Source: Romboutsia timonensis
GTDB lineage: Bacteria; Bacillota; Clostridia; Peptostreptococcales; Peptostreptococcaceae
Direction of reading: 5' to 3'
Assembly: GCF_900106845.1 (NCBI RefSeq)
Contig: NZ_LT629850.1
Span: 1,805,863-1,849,476 of the forward strand
Length of the DNA stretch: 43,614 bases
Positions 25,704 to 33,625 of this stretch are shown piece by piece. The first letter of the stretch is position 1. Each line of letters starts with the position of its first letter. The notes under the pieces are model-generated. The model was not told where the DNA came from, did no database searches, and worked only from the letters and a program-made list of their open reading frames with translations. Made by a program: the position numbers and the translations under genes.

Positions 25704-26882
25704 TTAATGATAGTCCCTATCTATTGTTATTATACAATTGTATTCTGGATGTACATCCTTTATTGCATTAATTATATCTTCCTTTAATTCATCTTCAGTC
25801 ATAATTTTAACCATCTTGTCATTATCAACTACAACATCAAATATTATACTTTGATGTTCTCCATGACCAACAATCCTAAAATCGTGCATTGATTTTATAA
25901 CTGGATTGTACTTTATTATTTTTTCTACTTCACTTCTTGTATATGCTACTTCCTCAGTTTCAACACATATAGGATCCATATGTATTACTAAGTGAGTTTT
26001 AAACTTTTCTGATATTTCTCTTTCAGCTGTATCTATTATATCGTGTATTGTCATTATATCTATATCTGCTGGTATTTCTGCATGAACAGATGCTATCGAC
26101 TTTCCAACTCCATAGTTATGAATTATTAAATCATGTACTCCTTGTATATGCTCATATGAAAGTATAGCTTGGTTTATTCCTTGTACTAGTTCAGGGTCCG
26201 GTGCTTCCCCAAGTAATGGGCTTATAGTTTCTTTTACTAATGAATATCCTGCATAAAGTATTGCTACTGATACTATTATACCTGCATATCCGTCTATTGG
26301 AATACTTGTAAATTTAGCTGCTAAAAATGATATTAAAACAGTACTTGATGTAAATACATCTCCCATTGCATCAACTGATGCCGCCTTTAATGCAGATGAG
26401 TTTATTTTACTTCCCATAAACTTATTAAATCTACTTAGCCATACTTTAACAAGTATTGATATGAAAAGTAATATAAATGGTATTATTTCAAATGTTATAG
26501 GTACAGGATTTAATATTCTATCTATTGATGATTTTACAAATTGAATCCCTACAAGCATTACCATAAATGCAACTATAAGTGCCGATATATATTCAAGTCT
26601 ACCGTGTCCAAAAGGATGTTCCTTATCAGGTGGTATACTTGCTAATTTAAATCCAACTATTGTTATAACTGACGATGCCATATCTGATAAGTTATTAAAT
26701 GCATCTGCCATTATAGCTATACTTGATGTTAATAAACCTACTGATAATTTTACTCCAAATAATATAAAGTTTGCTATTATTCCAACCATTCCAGCCAGAT
26801 ACCCATATTTATTTCTTACATCTTCATTTTCAATATTTTCATTATCTTTTATAAATGTTTTTACTAATAAATTTGAAAACAT
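25704..26882 (-). CDS. Cation diffusion facilitator (Zn/Mn/Fe efflux)
   Basis: A 392-residue CDF transporter that exports divalent metal in exchange for protons. The transmembrane metal site appears as ADAFNNLSD (D60 region) and a second acidic motif DAMGDVFTSS. HPFGHGRLEY is the family signature between helices 2 and 3. Six membrane helices fill about 30-215. The C-terminal cytoplasmic dimerisation domain (about 220-300) has HNYGVGKSIASVHAEIPAD and HIDP-like metal-binding His residues (HLVIHMDPICVE), then a further 90-residue extension typical of the longer clostridial members. Metal specificity is not readable. Confidence 0.9.
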   Translation of the reverse strand: MFSNLLVKTFIKDNENIENEDVRNKYGYLAGMVGIIANFILFGVKLSVGLLTSSIAIMADAFNNLSDMASSVITIVGFKLASIPPDKEHPFGHGRLEYISALIVAFMVMLVGIQFVKSSIDRILNPVPITFEIIPFILLFISILVKVWLSRFNKFMGSKINSSALKAASVDAMGDVFTSSTVLISFLAAKFTSIPIDGYAGIIVSVAILYAGYSLVKETISPLLGEAPDPELVQGINQAILSYEHIQGVHDLIIHNYGVGKSIASVHAEIPADIDIMTIHDIIDTAEREISEKFKTHLVIHMDPICVETEEVAYTRSEVEKIIKYNPVIKSMHDFRIVGHGEHQSIIFDVVVDNDKMVKIMTEDELKEDIINAIKDVHPEYNCIITIDRDYH

Positions 26883-27068
26883 ATTCTCTCCTCCCTACTT
26901 TATTATCTATTATTTCTTTATATGTAGTTATTTATATATGGATATTTTTTCTTCACTAATACTATCATATAATTACTTTTTTTGGAATATTCCTAGTATT
27001 TTTAATGTCAAAGTTATGCATAAATTCATATATTATAATAAGACATATCATGCTAAGGAGCTGATATT

Positions 27069-27269
27069 ATGTATGAATTAGCTATTTCCCTTTTAAACCA
27101 ATATGTAGAAGTATACACTTATTTAACTAAAGATAAGTTATATGGAGAAATTATATCTGCTACTCCTTATGAAATAATATTACTTCGAAGACATATAGAT
27201 AAAGCATCTAATAAAAACTACACTTTATATATACCCTTAAATTCTATAATTTATATAAAAAAATTATAA
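27069..27269 (+). CDS. Small Sm-like (DUF2642-type) protein
   Basis: A 66-residue protein predicted to be mostly beta: YVEVYTYLTKDKLYGEIIS, EIILLRR and YTLYIPLNSIIYIKKL. The pattern of a short helix, five strands and a closing YIPLxSIxYI resembles Sm-like barrels such as DUF2642/YuzF and Hfq-like proteins. An RNA-binding or spore role is possible but unproven. AAGGAGCTGAT lies before the ATG, and a terminator follows. Confidence 0.5.
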   Translation: MYELAISLLNQYVEVYTYLTKDKLYGEIISATPYEIILLRRHIDKASNKNYTLYIPLNSIIYIKKL

Positions 27270-27327
27270 AATCATTTTGTCCAATATCTTATCTAAAATT
27301 TTTTTAACATTTAATAATAAATAACTA

Positions 27328-27358
27328 AAAGCCACAGTAATTTTACTGTAGCTTTTTT
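27328..27358 (+). terminator. Terminator after the Sm-like gene
   Basis: AAAGCCACAGTAA and TTACTGTAGCTTT pair with one mismatch and are followed by TTT. Confidence 0.85.
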
Positions 27359-27462
27359 ATGACAAGTTAGTATTCTATTTATAAAAATCCTCATATAATT
27401 ACTAATATAAAAAACTTTATAAATCAGATTAAGTAAGCTTTAATACTAACTAGTTTTTTATC

Positions 27463-28449
27463 CTATATATATTTATAGTTTATATCTTTATTACTTTTGA
27501 TATAAGAATATAATATGTTAGCAAAATCTATATAGTATTTATCTACTACTTCCTCAGCAATATTTTCCTCATTTCTTAATATTTGTTCTTTTATTGTATA
27601 TATTAGATTATCAAGTTCAAAATCCTCTACCTTTATTAATTCTGATTTTAATAATTTTGCACCTTTTATAACGTATATTTTTATATTTTCATCATCTAAG
27701 TTTATCCATGCAAGTATTGGTTTATTTTCATTTGCATTATTAATTATATCTTGTTTGTGAGATAAGCTTTTTAATAAAACTATATCATTATTTATATCTT
27801 TTGCTTTTTCAAAGTTGAGTTTACTTATCTCATCTTGCATTTTTTTATTTAATATATTTATTAAGTTTTTATTTGAATTATTCAAATCTTTTATTATTGT
27901 GTCTATTATAATATTATAATCTTCTTTTGATACAATTTCTCTACATGGTCCTATGCATTTATTTAAATCGTACTTTATGCATTTATTCATTATTTTACAA
28001 GTTCTAGTTTTATATTCTCTAGATATTATACTTACTATTTCATCTAACTTTTTATCCATAGTATATGGTCCAAAGTATAAACTATCATCTTCTATTTCTT
28101 TTGATACTTCTATATATGGATACTTTATATTTTTATTTATTTTTATATATGAATAGTTTTCATGATTTTTCAAAAGTTGATTATACATTGGTCTAATTTT
28201 TTTAATCATTTCACATTCAAGAATTAGTGCGTCTAACTCGGTATCTGTTAGTATTACATCTAAATCCTCAATATTTTTTACCATTCTCTTTACTTTTCTT
28301 GAGTGATTTTTAGAGTTTACAAAATAACTTTTTACTCTTTCTTTAAGCTTTTTTGATTTACCTACATATATAACATCTCCGTATTTATCTTTCATCATAT
28401 AAATTCCAGGAGTTTTAGGTAAGTTATCTATTTTTTCTTTTAAGTTCAT
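27463..28449 (-). CDS. UvrC-like GIY-YIG nuclease (Cho-type, short)
   Basis: A 328-residue protein with an N-terminal GIY-YIG nuclease domain (KTPGIYMMKDKYGDVIYVGKS, about 12-32, with the catalytic Arg in LKERVKSYF) and a UVR motif for UvrB binding (about 205-240, ISKLNFEKAKDINND). A Cys cluster CKIMNKCIKYDLNKCIGPC at about 148-166 is where UvrC proteins carry an iron-sulfur cluster. Compared with UvrC (about 600 residues) the RNase-H nuclease and helix-hairpin-helix half is absent, as in Cho, which makes only the 3' incision in nucleotide excision repair. No sign that the gene is a truncation; the C-terminus ends normally. Confidence 0.85.
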   Translation of the reverse strand: MNLKEKIDNLPKTPGIYMMKDKYGDVIYVGKSKKLKERVKSYFVNSKNHSRKVKRMVKNIEDLDVILTDTELDALILECEMIKKIRPMYNQLLKNHENYSYIKINKNIKYPYIEVSKEIEDDSLYFGPYTMDKKLDEIVSIISREYKTRTCKIMNKCIKYDLNKCIGPCREIVSKEDYNIIIDTIIKDLNNSNKNLINILNKKMQDEISKLNFEKAKDINNDIVLLKSLSHKQDIINNANENKPILAWINLDDENIKIYVIKGAKLLKSELIKVEDFELDNLIYTIKEQILRNEENIAEEVVDKYYIDFANILYSYIKSNKDINYKYI

Positions 28450-28938
28450 AGTTTCATTCCTTTAGTCCTTTTTCTTTTGATATTAATATATTATCTTCTT
28501 ATTTTAATTAACTTCGCTTTAATAATACTTAAGATTATTTTACATAATTTAATTTATACTTTTATTTTTCTTTTGATTGTTTTGTTATATAAGCGTCTAC
28601 TTTAAATTTATTATACCATCTATTATCTATAATAAAAAATTCGCTTCTCTCATTTCGCCAACGATATATTCTTGCTTTTACTACGGATACATCCGTTGCT
28701 CAAAATTGATTTAGGTAAAATATTTTAATAATTCTTATCTCTTTAATATATTTAATTCTATTTTTTATGACAGCTTTTGATTCCCCAAATTTTCAACTAT
28801 AAATATATAAGTTTTACATATTTATTTTTTTGCTATTTTTTTATTAATATCACCATATTTTATAAGGATTTCTTGTTGAATGATTTTAAAAGGTATTTTA
28901 ATTTATAGGTTAAATTTTATTATGTAAGGAGTGATATT
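28450..28938. other. Intergenic region holding repeat copy B
   Basis: 489 bp between divergent genes. Apart from the dispersed repeat at 28634-28706 and a GTG start ribosome binding site (AAGGAGTGAT, about 28926-28935), nothing was recognised. Confidence 0.4.
28634..28706. repeat. Dispersed AATTCGCTTC/CAACG repeat, copy B
   Basis: AAAAAATTCGCTTCTCTCAT, then CGCCAACGA, about 22 bases, ACATCCGTTGCTCAAAATT. It shares its outer blocks with copies A and C and the central spacing varies. CAACG/CGTTG form a hairpin. Confidence 0.7.
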
Positions 28939-29997
28939 GTGAATATAAAAAGATTTATTATTTTAAATATATTATCAATATTCATACTTACAGGATGCAA
29001 AAACACTAAAGATATAAATTACAATTCAGACATTAAAGTTAATGGTCCTTCATTAAAAATTTCATTAATTCAAACTGCTTATGAAATATATACTACAAAC
29101 ATAGAAAACTTAAGTAATAATTCTACTTATGAAGATTTATATAATAATACTTCAAGGGATGCAAAAAAACATTATAAATGGCTAACAAAAACTTATAATT
29201 CTATGGATGATGATATGAAGTTTAAACTAAAAAATATATTTGACTCTAATTCATCTTGGAGCTATACAAACTCTGTTATTAATTTAGATGATAATGCTAG
29301 TGTATCTGATATAGTGGATACTTTAATTTCTAGTAAAAATTTAAGTTTATCTTCTGATTTGCAAAATGATATAGATGTTTTTTTTAATTATTTTTATAAT
29401 GATTATTTCAAATCTTATTTTAATAAAGAAAAACCATCTTTAAATAAAAAGGCTTCTAAGTTAAATGAATTATTGTCTTCAAATGATGTAGATGTAAAAA
29501 AATTCATTGAAAATGTATGTGGAGTAACTTTAAGTAACGATTACGTTTGTACTTTTTACTACAGTTTAAACCCTATATCTTCTCAAAGTTTTGAGTTTGA
29601 TAATAATATAGTATCTACTATTCAACCTAATACATCAGTTAAAGACCTTCTTAGAGTTCCTTTTCATAAATATTCACATTCTTTATTTGATTCTTTTACT
29701 GATACTCCTGAGTTTTTAGATATTTGTAATGAATTAGAATCTGATGATGAATTAGTTTCTGTATATAATGAATATGGTCGTGATGCTTATCATTTTAATG
29801 AGTGGTGTGAGGAAAATTTAATTGAAGGATTTTCTAAATATTTAGATTACAGGTATTCTCAGTATGAATATGATTTTAGTAATTTTGTTTATGATTTAGA
29901 TTTTTATAATTATTTAAGAAAGATTAATTTTAATCCTGATAAAGTCAATTTAAAAGATGTTTGTATAGACTTTTATACTCTTTGTCTAGAGTCTTAA
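28939..29997 (+). CDS. Lipoprotein with a degenerate zinc-peptidase-like motif
   Basis: A 352-residue predicted lipoprotein (ILTGC, Cys20), GTG start after AAGGAGTGAT. The N-terminal half is helical and Asn/Asp-rich. Residues 240-305 read VPFHKYSHSLFDSF, TPEFLDI and about 45 residues later EENLIEGFSKYLDYRY. This spacing is that of gluzincin-like peptidases (HExxH followed by an E-containing helix), but the catalytic Glu is replaced by Lys244 (HKYSH). The protein would then be an inactive relative, or the similarity is accidental. DUF4932 or lethal-factor-like families are candidates. It is monocistronic and ends near a hairpin at 30043. Confidence 0.6.
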   Translation: MNIKRFIILNILSIFILTGCKNTKDINYNSDIKVNGPSLKISLIQTAYEIYTTNIENLSNNSTYEDLYNNTSRDAKKHYKWLTKTYNSMDDDMKFKLKNIFDSNSSWSYTNSVINLDDNASVSDIVDTLISSKNLSLSSDLQNDIDVFFNYFYNDYFKSYFNKEKPSLNKKASKLNELLSSNDVDVKKFIENVCGVTLSNDYVCTFYYSLNPISSQSFEFDNNIVSTIQPNTSVKDLLRVPFHKYSHSLFDSFTDTPEFLDICNELESDDELVSVYNEYGRDAYHFNEWCEENLIEGFSKYLDYRYSQYEYDFSNFVYDLDFYNYLRKINFNPDKVNLKDVCIDFYTLCLES

Positions 29998-30042
29998 TTA
30001 AAATTATCTTTATTAAAATGTTATAAATAAGTAATAAAAATA

Positions 30043-30093
30043 CTCCCTTTATGGTAGACAGTTTTATTATTTTAACTATATACCCAAAGGGAG
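30043..30093. repeat. Hairpin resembling a relic IS3 5' end
   Basis: CTCCCTTT (30043-30050) and AAAGGGAG (30086-30093) pair around a 35-base loop. The segment CCCTTTATGGTAGACAGTT matches the IS3 end CCCTATAGAGTAGACAACT at 14 of 19 bases by eye. No transposase remains. It may double as a terminator for the lipoprotein gene, although no T run follows. Confidence 0.45.
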
Positions 30094-30164
30094 CTTATCA
30101 TTATCTTATTATCTAGCTATTTTTGTTGCTTTAATTATTAATACATTAAATTTACTAACTTAAT

Positions 30165-31288
30165 CTGTTGTGCTAGTTAAAATTATTTTCCAAATAAAGT
30201 AAATTGCTTTTTTCAAAAAACAATATCCAATAAAGATTAGTATTTGTAAATATTAACCAAATACTAATCTTTTTATCTTAGCCATAGAATCATCATTTTT
30301 CATCAATTTATTTATTAGAAATGAAATATTATGAGCTAAAACTTTTATTGAGGTTCTAGTTATAAATCCTAGCATCGATTTACTTTTAACCTTATTTAAA
30401 TTTAATTGTTCTGTTAATTGAGAAAAACTAGTTTCTATCCTTCTTCTAACTTTAAATAATAGTTGTCTTACTTCTTTTGGATAGTTATCTCTACTATTTG
30501 CCCTTTTTAAGAATAGCAAATCTATATCTCTTTCACCTTTTAATTCAGGCGTTAGCCTTTTGTTAATGTATCCTTTATCTCCGATTATAGAGATAGATCT
30601 ATATTTATCGCATAAATCCCATACCGCATTTCTATCATCTATGTTTGCTGGAGTTATAACATAATCAGTTAAAAATCCATCTACAGTAGTAAGTGCATGA
30701 AATTTAAATCCGAAATAAGTTTCTTTTTTAGAAGCGCATATTCCATAGGAGGCTTCGCCTTTGAAACATTTACTAAAATGAGCTCTTCCAAACTCACATA
30801 CAGGAATAGGCATACTATCTATAACTCTTATATTGTTAGAGTAAAGTTGCATAAATTCAGATATATATCCTCTTATTTTAGATATTACTAAATGTAAATT
30901 TCTTTTAGTTCTATTAAATCTAGTTCTATCTCCTAATCTTGGAAATAGTTCTTTATATTCTCTTTTTAATAAACTAAAAAATGATTTCTCTGAGTCAATA
31001 GTTAAAAGTTCTCCAACTATACTAATAGTAATTATCTCACTATCTGAAAGTTTGCTATCCTTAATATTACGTCTATTCCTTATACCAATAGGTATAATTT
31101 CATTGTATATATCATCTATAATTACAAAAATATTTGTAAATAAATCTGTTAAATTTTCTAACTCCTGGATATAATAATTATTAAGCTCCAACATCATATA
31201 GTAAACCTCTTTTAAATTAGTATTGATAATCTTAGGTTGCTATATTTGTTGGAGTTTTATTATTGAAAAAATTAACTAGCACAACGAG
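30165..31288 (-). mobile_element. Complete IS982-family insertion sequence (copy 4)
   Basis: About 1124 bp with the same terminal repeats and orientation as the copy at 1121-2243, and nearly identical to it. TTAAT flanks both sides (30160-30164 and 31289-31293). It separates the lipoprotein gene from the sigma-factor operon and may have trimmed the downstream end of the latter. Confidence 0.93.
30253..31197 (-). CDS. IS982-family DDE transposase
   Basis: A 314-residue transposase with the same D, D, E catalytic motifs as the other copies (IIDSMPIPVC, IIGDKGY, RRIETSFSQL). It differs from the protein at 1208 by one residue near 40. Its ribosome binding site is weakened by one base (AAAAGAGG instead of AAAGGAGG). 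Confidence 0.95.
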   Translation of the reverse strand: MMLELNNYYIQELENLTDLFTNIFVIIDDIYNEIIPIGIRNRRNIKDSKLSDSEIITISIVGELLTIDSEKSFFSLLKREYKELFPRLGDRTRFNRTKRNLHLVISKIRGYISEFMQLYSNNIRVIDSMPIPVCEFGRAHFSKCFKGEASYGICASKKETYFGFKFHALTTVDGFLTDYVITPANIDDRNAVWDLCDKYRSISIIGDKGYINKRLTPELKGERDIDLLFLKRANSRDNYPKEVRQLLFKVRRRIETSFSQLTEQLNLNKVKSKSMLGFITRTSIKVLAHNISFLINKLMKNDDSMAKIKRLVFG

Positions 31289-31395
31289 TTAATTTAAAAT
31301 ATAGTATGTTTATTCTTTATACTACATTATATCTCAAACATTCCATTTTATAATTTCCCCTAAATTACATTATCCATAAATAACCTATTATTATT

Positions 31396-31632
31396 TTAAT
31401 TTTTATTATCGAGTTTCTCTATAAGATAGTTAATTTTTTGAATAATTATACTTGTACAAAATACAATTATTCCACTTAACAATACTAAACCCATATATGA
31501 AAACATATGATATGATAGTGTATAACTATCACCACCGTATGTTATAAACATACCAAAAGGTTCAAGTATATATGATGTAGTTATATAAAAGATTACAGCT
31601 GTACTAACTCCATATATTAAAGATTTTTTCAT
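31396..31632 (-). CDS. Tiny two-helix membrane protein, last gene of sigma operon
   Basis: 78 residues, with hydrophobic segments at about 4-26 and 43-67 and a Tyr/Gly-rich outer loop between (MFITYGGDSYTLSYH). The C-terminus is charged (KLDNKN). The family was not recognised. It starts 24 bp after the gene at 31657 and is the last gene before IS982. As a small membrane protein behind a secreted peptide gene it could be an immunity or accessory protein, by analogy only. Confidence 0.6.
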   Translation of the reverse strand: MKKSLIYGVSTAVIFYITTSYILEPFGMFITYGGDSYTLSYHMFSYMGLVLLSGIIVFCTSIIIQKINYLIEKLDNKN

Positions 31633-31656
31633 TCTTTACTCCTTTCTTATTATCTT

Positions 31657-31920
31657 TTAAATCATAGTTATTGCAAATATACAAAAGATAATTGCAACTA
31701 TCCATATAATACATGATTCTTTTATTATTTGACATATACTTTTATTTAATTTATTATATTTTAATAAATTAATTTGTTTTAATATCGCAGTTAAAAATAC
31801 CGTAATTGTTATAATAAAATCTATTGTACTTGTTAATAATTCTGTGTCTAGCACATTAATTGTAGAAATTATTAATGTAATAACACATGAAATAAATATT
31901 AGTTTTTTAGCTTTTTCCAT
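31657..31920 (-). CDS. Small membrane protein, overlaps secreted peptide gene
   Basis: 87 residues with about three hydrophobic segments (6-22, 30-47 and 66-87) and a basic loop LKYNKLNKS. Not recognised. The ATG overlaps the end of the secreted-peptide gene at 31907 by 14 bp, so the two are translationally coupled. That tight pairing of a secreted peptide with a polytopic small protein is the usual arrangement for peptide/immunity pairs, but no family match supports this. Confidence 0.6.
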   Translation of the reverse strand: MEKAKKLIFISCVITLIISTINVLDTELLTSTIDFIITITVFLTAILKQINLLKYNKLNKSICQIIKESCIIWIVAIIFCIFAITMI

Positions 31921-32233
31921 TTATAATTATATTGTAATAACTTCCACAATTACGAACATTTATAAGATAAGCAAGAACATCAGGTGCTACTGATGCTGCT
32001 GTTACTGCCGAAATGCCAACTTTAAAAGGATAAAATTTATCTTCTGTTCCATATAACTCTTTTATATATGTTTCAACATTTTTAAAATACTCTATATTCT
32101 CTTGAATTTCTATATGACTATTTACATAGGTATTTTCCATAGCCGAAACATTATTCATAATAGGTGTGACAACCATTACTCCAACTAACACTAATGCAAT
32201 ACTTTTCCTTACTCTTTTTTTTTTTAAACTCAA
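31907..32233 (-). CDS. Small secreted peptide with one cysteine
   Basis: 108 residues. The signal peptide is strong (MSLKKKRVRKSIALVLVGVM, cleavage likely after NVSA near residue 31), leaving a mature peptide of about 77 residues. The mature part begins acidic and ends hydrophobic and Gly/Ala/Asn-rich (VGISAVTAASVAPDVLAYL, then NVRNCGSYYN). It is not recognised. The features fit an exported bacteriocin-like or signalling peptide, but nothing proves activity. It lies fifth in the operon led by the ECF sigma factor. Confidence 0.6.
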   Translation of the reverse strand: MSLKKKRVRKSIALVLVGVMVVTPIMNNVSAMENTYVNSHIEIQENIEYFKNVETYIKELYGTEDKFYPFKVGISAVTAASVAPDVLAYLINVRNCGSYYNIIINGKS

Positions 32234-32278
32234 TTTAATCTCCCTCTCTTGATAACTGGCTAATTTATTTTATTATTC

Positions 32279-32542
32279 TTAGTTATTTTCATTCTTGTAT
32301 AAAACAATATCTTTCAATAAACTGATTGTAAAAAATAATAATACACAAATTCCACATAAAGAAATCCCTAGTAATAAATCCTGTACAATACCACTTACAA
32401 GTATAGATATTGAATTTAAATTCTCTCCGTTGTTTATTCTCAAAAATAGTTGATTAACAGATTTTGTTACGTTACTATTATTCATAAAAATAAGTGAAAA
32501 ACCAGCAATAGTACCTAGAATATTTCTTTTAATATTACTCAT
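32279..32542 (-). CDS. Small membrane protein of the sigma operon
   Basis: 87 residues with hydrophobic segments at about 6-22 and 46-78, joined by a polar stretch (NNSNVTKSVNQLFLRINNGE). Not recognised. It sits 61 bp after the lipoprotein and 45 bp before the secreted peptide on the same strand. Confidence 0.55.
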   Translation of the reverse strand: MSNIKRNILGTIAGFSLIFMNNSNVTKSVNQLFLRINNGENLNSISILVSGIVQDLLLGISLCGICVLLFFTISLLKDIVLYKNENN

Positions 32543-32603
32543 AATCTTAACCTCTCTATATACTATAATACTTAATTTTAAATCAACTTCATGAGTGTTA
32601 AAT

Positions 32604-33053
32604 TTATCTATTATTTATATAGCTATCTAATAACTCTTTTTGAGTATTTAAGTCTTTAATCTCAAATTTAGAAGTAAAACCAGGTTTGTATCCACCAATT
32701 GATGTCCCATCTATTAGGGAGTTCACTAGCTCAATTTCATTTAATTTGTTGTATTTTATAAATACTAATTTATCATTATTATCAGTTGATATTACTAACT
32801 CTTCATCATCAACACTATATATATAACTATTTAAATCATTCTCATTTCCTTCTTCATAAGAAGAAAAAGATAAACCTACAATGTTTTCTATAATCTCTTT
32901 AGTAATTTTTTGATTTGTGTAATCATTGTTAATTTCTATGTATTTAGTTAATAAATCACTATACTTTGAATCACTGCTACAGCCTACAGAAGAAAATATT
33001 ACTATTAAAACTAATATAGCAACATTTATTATTTTTTTAATTCTTTTATTCAT
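32604..33053 (-). CDS. Small lipoprotein of the sigma operon
   Basis: 149 residues. Basic N-terminus, hydrophobic core and lipobox SSVGC (Cys25) mark a lipoprotein. The mature part is acidic, with predicted alpha/beta content (DLLTKYIEINNDY, LVFIKYNKLNEIEL). Family not recognised. Extracytoplasmic location next to secreted proteins suggests a surface or protective role. GGGGGAA lies before the ATG. Confidence 0.6.
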   Translation of the reverse strand: MNKRIKKIINVAILVLIVIFSSVGCSSDSKYSDLLTKYIEINNDYTNQKITKEIIENIVGLSFSSYEEGNENDLNSYIYSVDDEELVISTDNNDKLVFIKYNKLNEIELVNSLIDGTSIGGYKPGFTSKFEIKDLNTQKELLDSYINNR

Positions 33054-33118
33054 TTGTTTTCCCCCTATTTAGTAAAATTTATATGAACTAATAATATTAG
33101 TTTCAATCTATACCCCTG

Positions 33119-33552
33119 CTAATAATTCACAGTATTACTATATATAGCAATACTCTCAGAATCTATCCCCTTGTAAGCTTTCACTGTTGAAAATATTCTA
33201 TAACTATTCCCTTTTGAAACTGATATCGTTTTATTGAGCCTACAAGAAGTCGTGCTACTTGTTTCTGTCCATGCCTGTACAGTTTCCCATGATCCATTAA
33301 CTTTTTTTGTAGCCTTGATGTTATTAATGTTTTACTAACTCCTGGATTAGCAGTCATACTAGCAGTTAAAGTTGCTACACCACCACTTATACTTAGGTTG
33401 CTACTTGCCTTATCTATATGAGTATACCTTGCTTCATTTTGTATTTCTAAATTTGTCTCATATTCATTTGCAAATATTGGAGTAGATAATAAAACATTAA
33501 ATGCTAATACTGATACCCCTAAACTACTGATTATCTTTCCTTTTATACACAT
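33119..33552 (-). pseudogene. Secreted Ig-like (DUF6147-type) protein with a poly-A frameshift
   Basis: The start frame (ATG 33552) gives a signal peptide (cleavage near FANE) and then THIDKASSNLSISGGVATLT, a beta-rich segment of a family common beside Firmicutes ECF sigma genes. At a run of seven A (33302-33308 on the plus strand as T) the frame leaves the family pattern and would end at 33181. If one A is added the frame continues KKVNGSWETVQAWTETSS, SCRLNKTISVSKGNSYRIFS and VKAYKGIDSESIAIYSNT to TAG at 33119, clearly the true C-terminal half (about 144 residues total). It is a frameshift mutation, a slippage switch, or a sequencing error in a homopolymer. Confidence 0.75.
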
Positions 33553-33554
33553 AA

Positions 33555-33606
33555 AAACCTCCCAAAAATTTCTTTACATTAAGTAAACGAAATTTTTAGG
33601 AGGTTT
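33555..33606 (-). promoter_or_regulatory. Long hairpin that includes the ribosome binding site of the secreted protein
   Basis: AAACCTCC... (33599-33606 region on minus) pairs over about 23 bp with ...GGGAGGTTT (33555-33563 region) around a short ATT loop. The 3' arm contains GGGAGG, which is the ribosome binding site of the gene at 33552, five bases from its ATG. It can act as a terminator/attenuator after the anti-sigma gene (T run follows) and would hide the ribosome binding site when folded. Confidence 0.7.
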
Positions 33607-33625
33607 TGTTTCATTATTTATCAAA

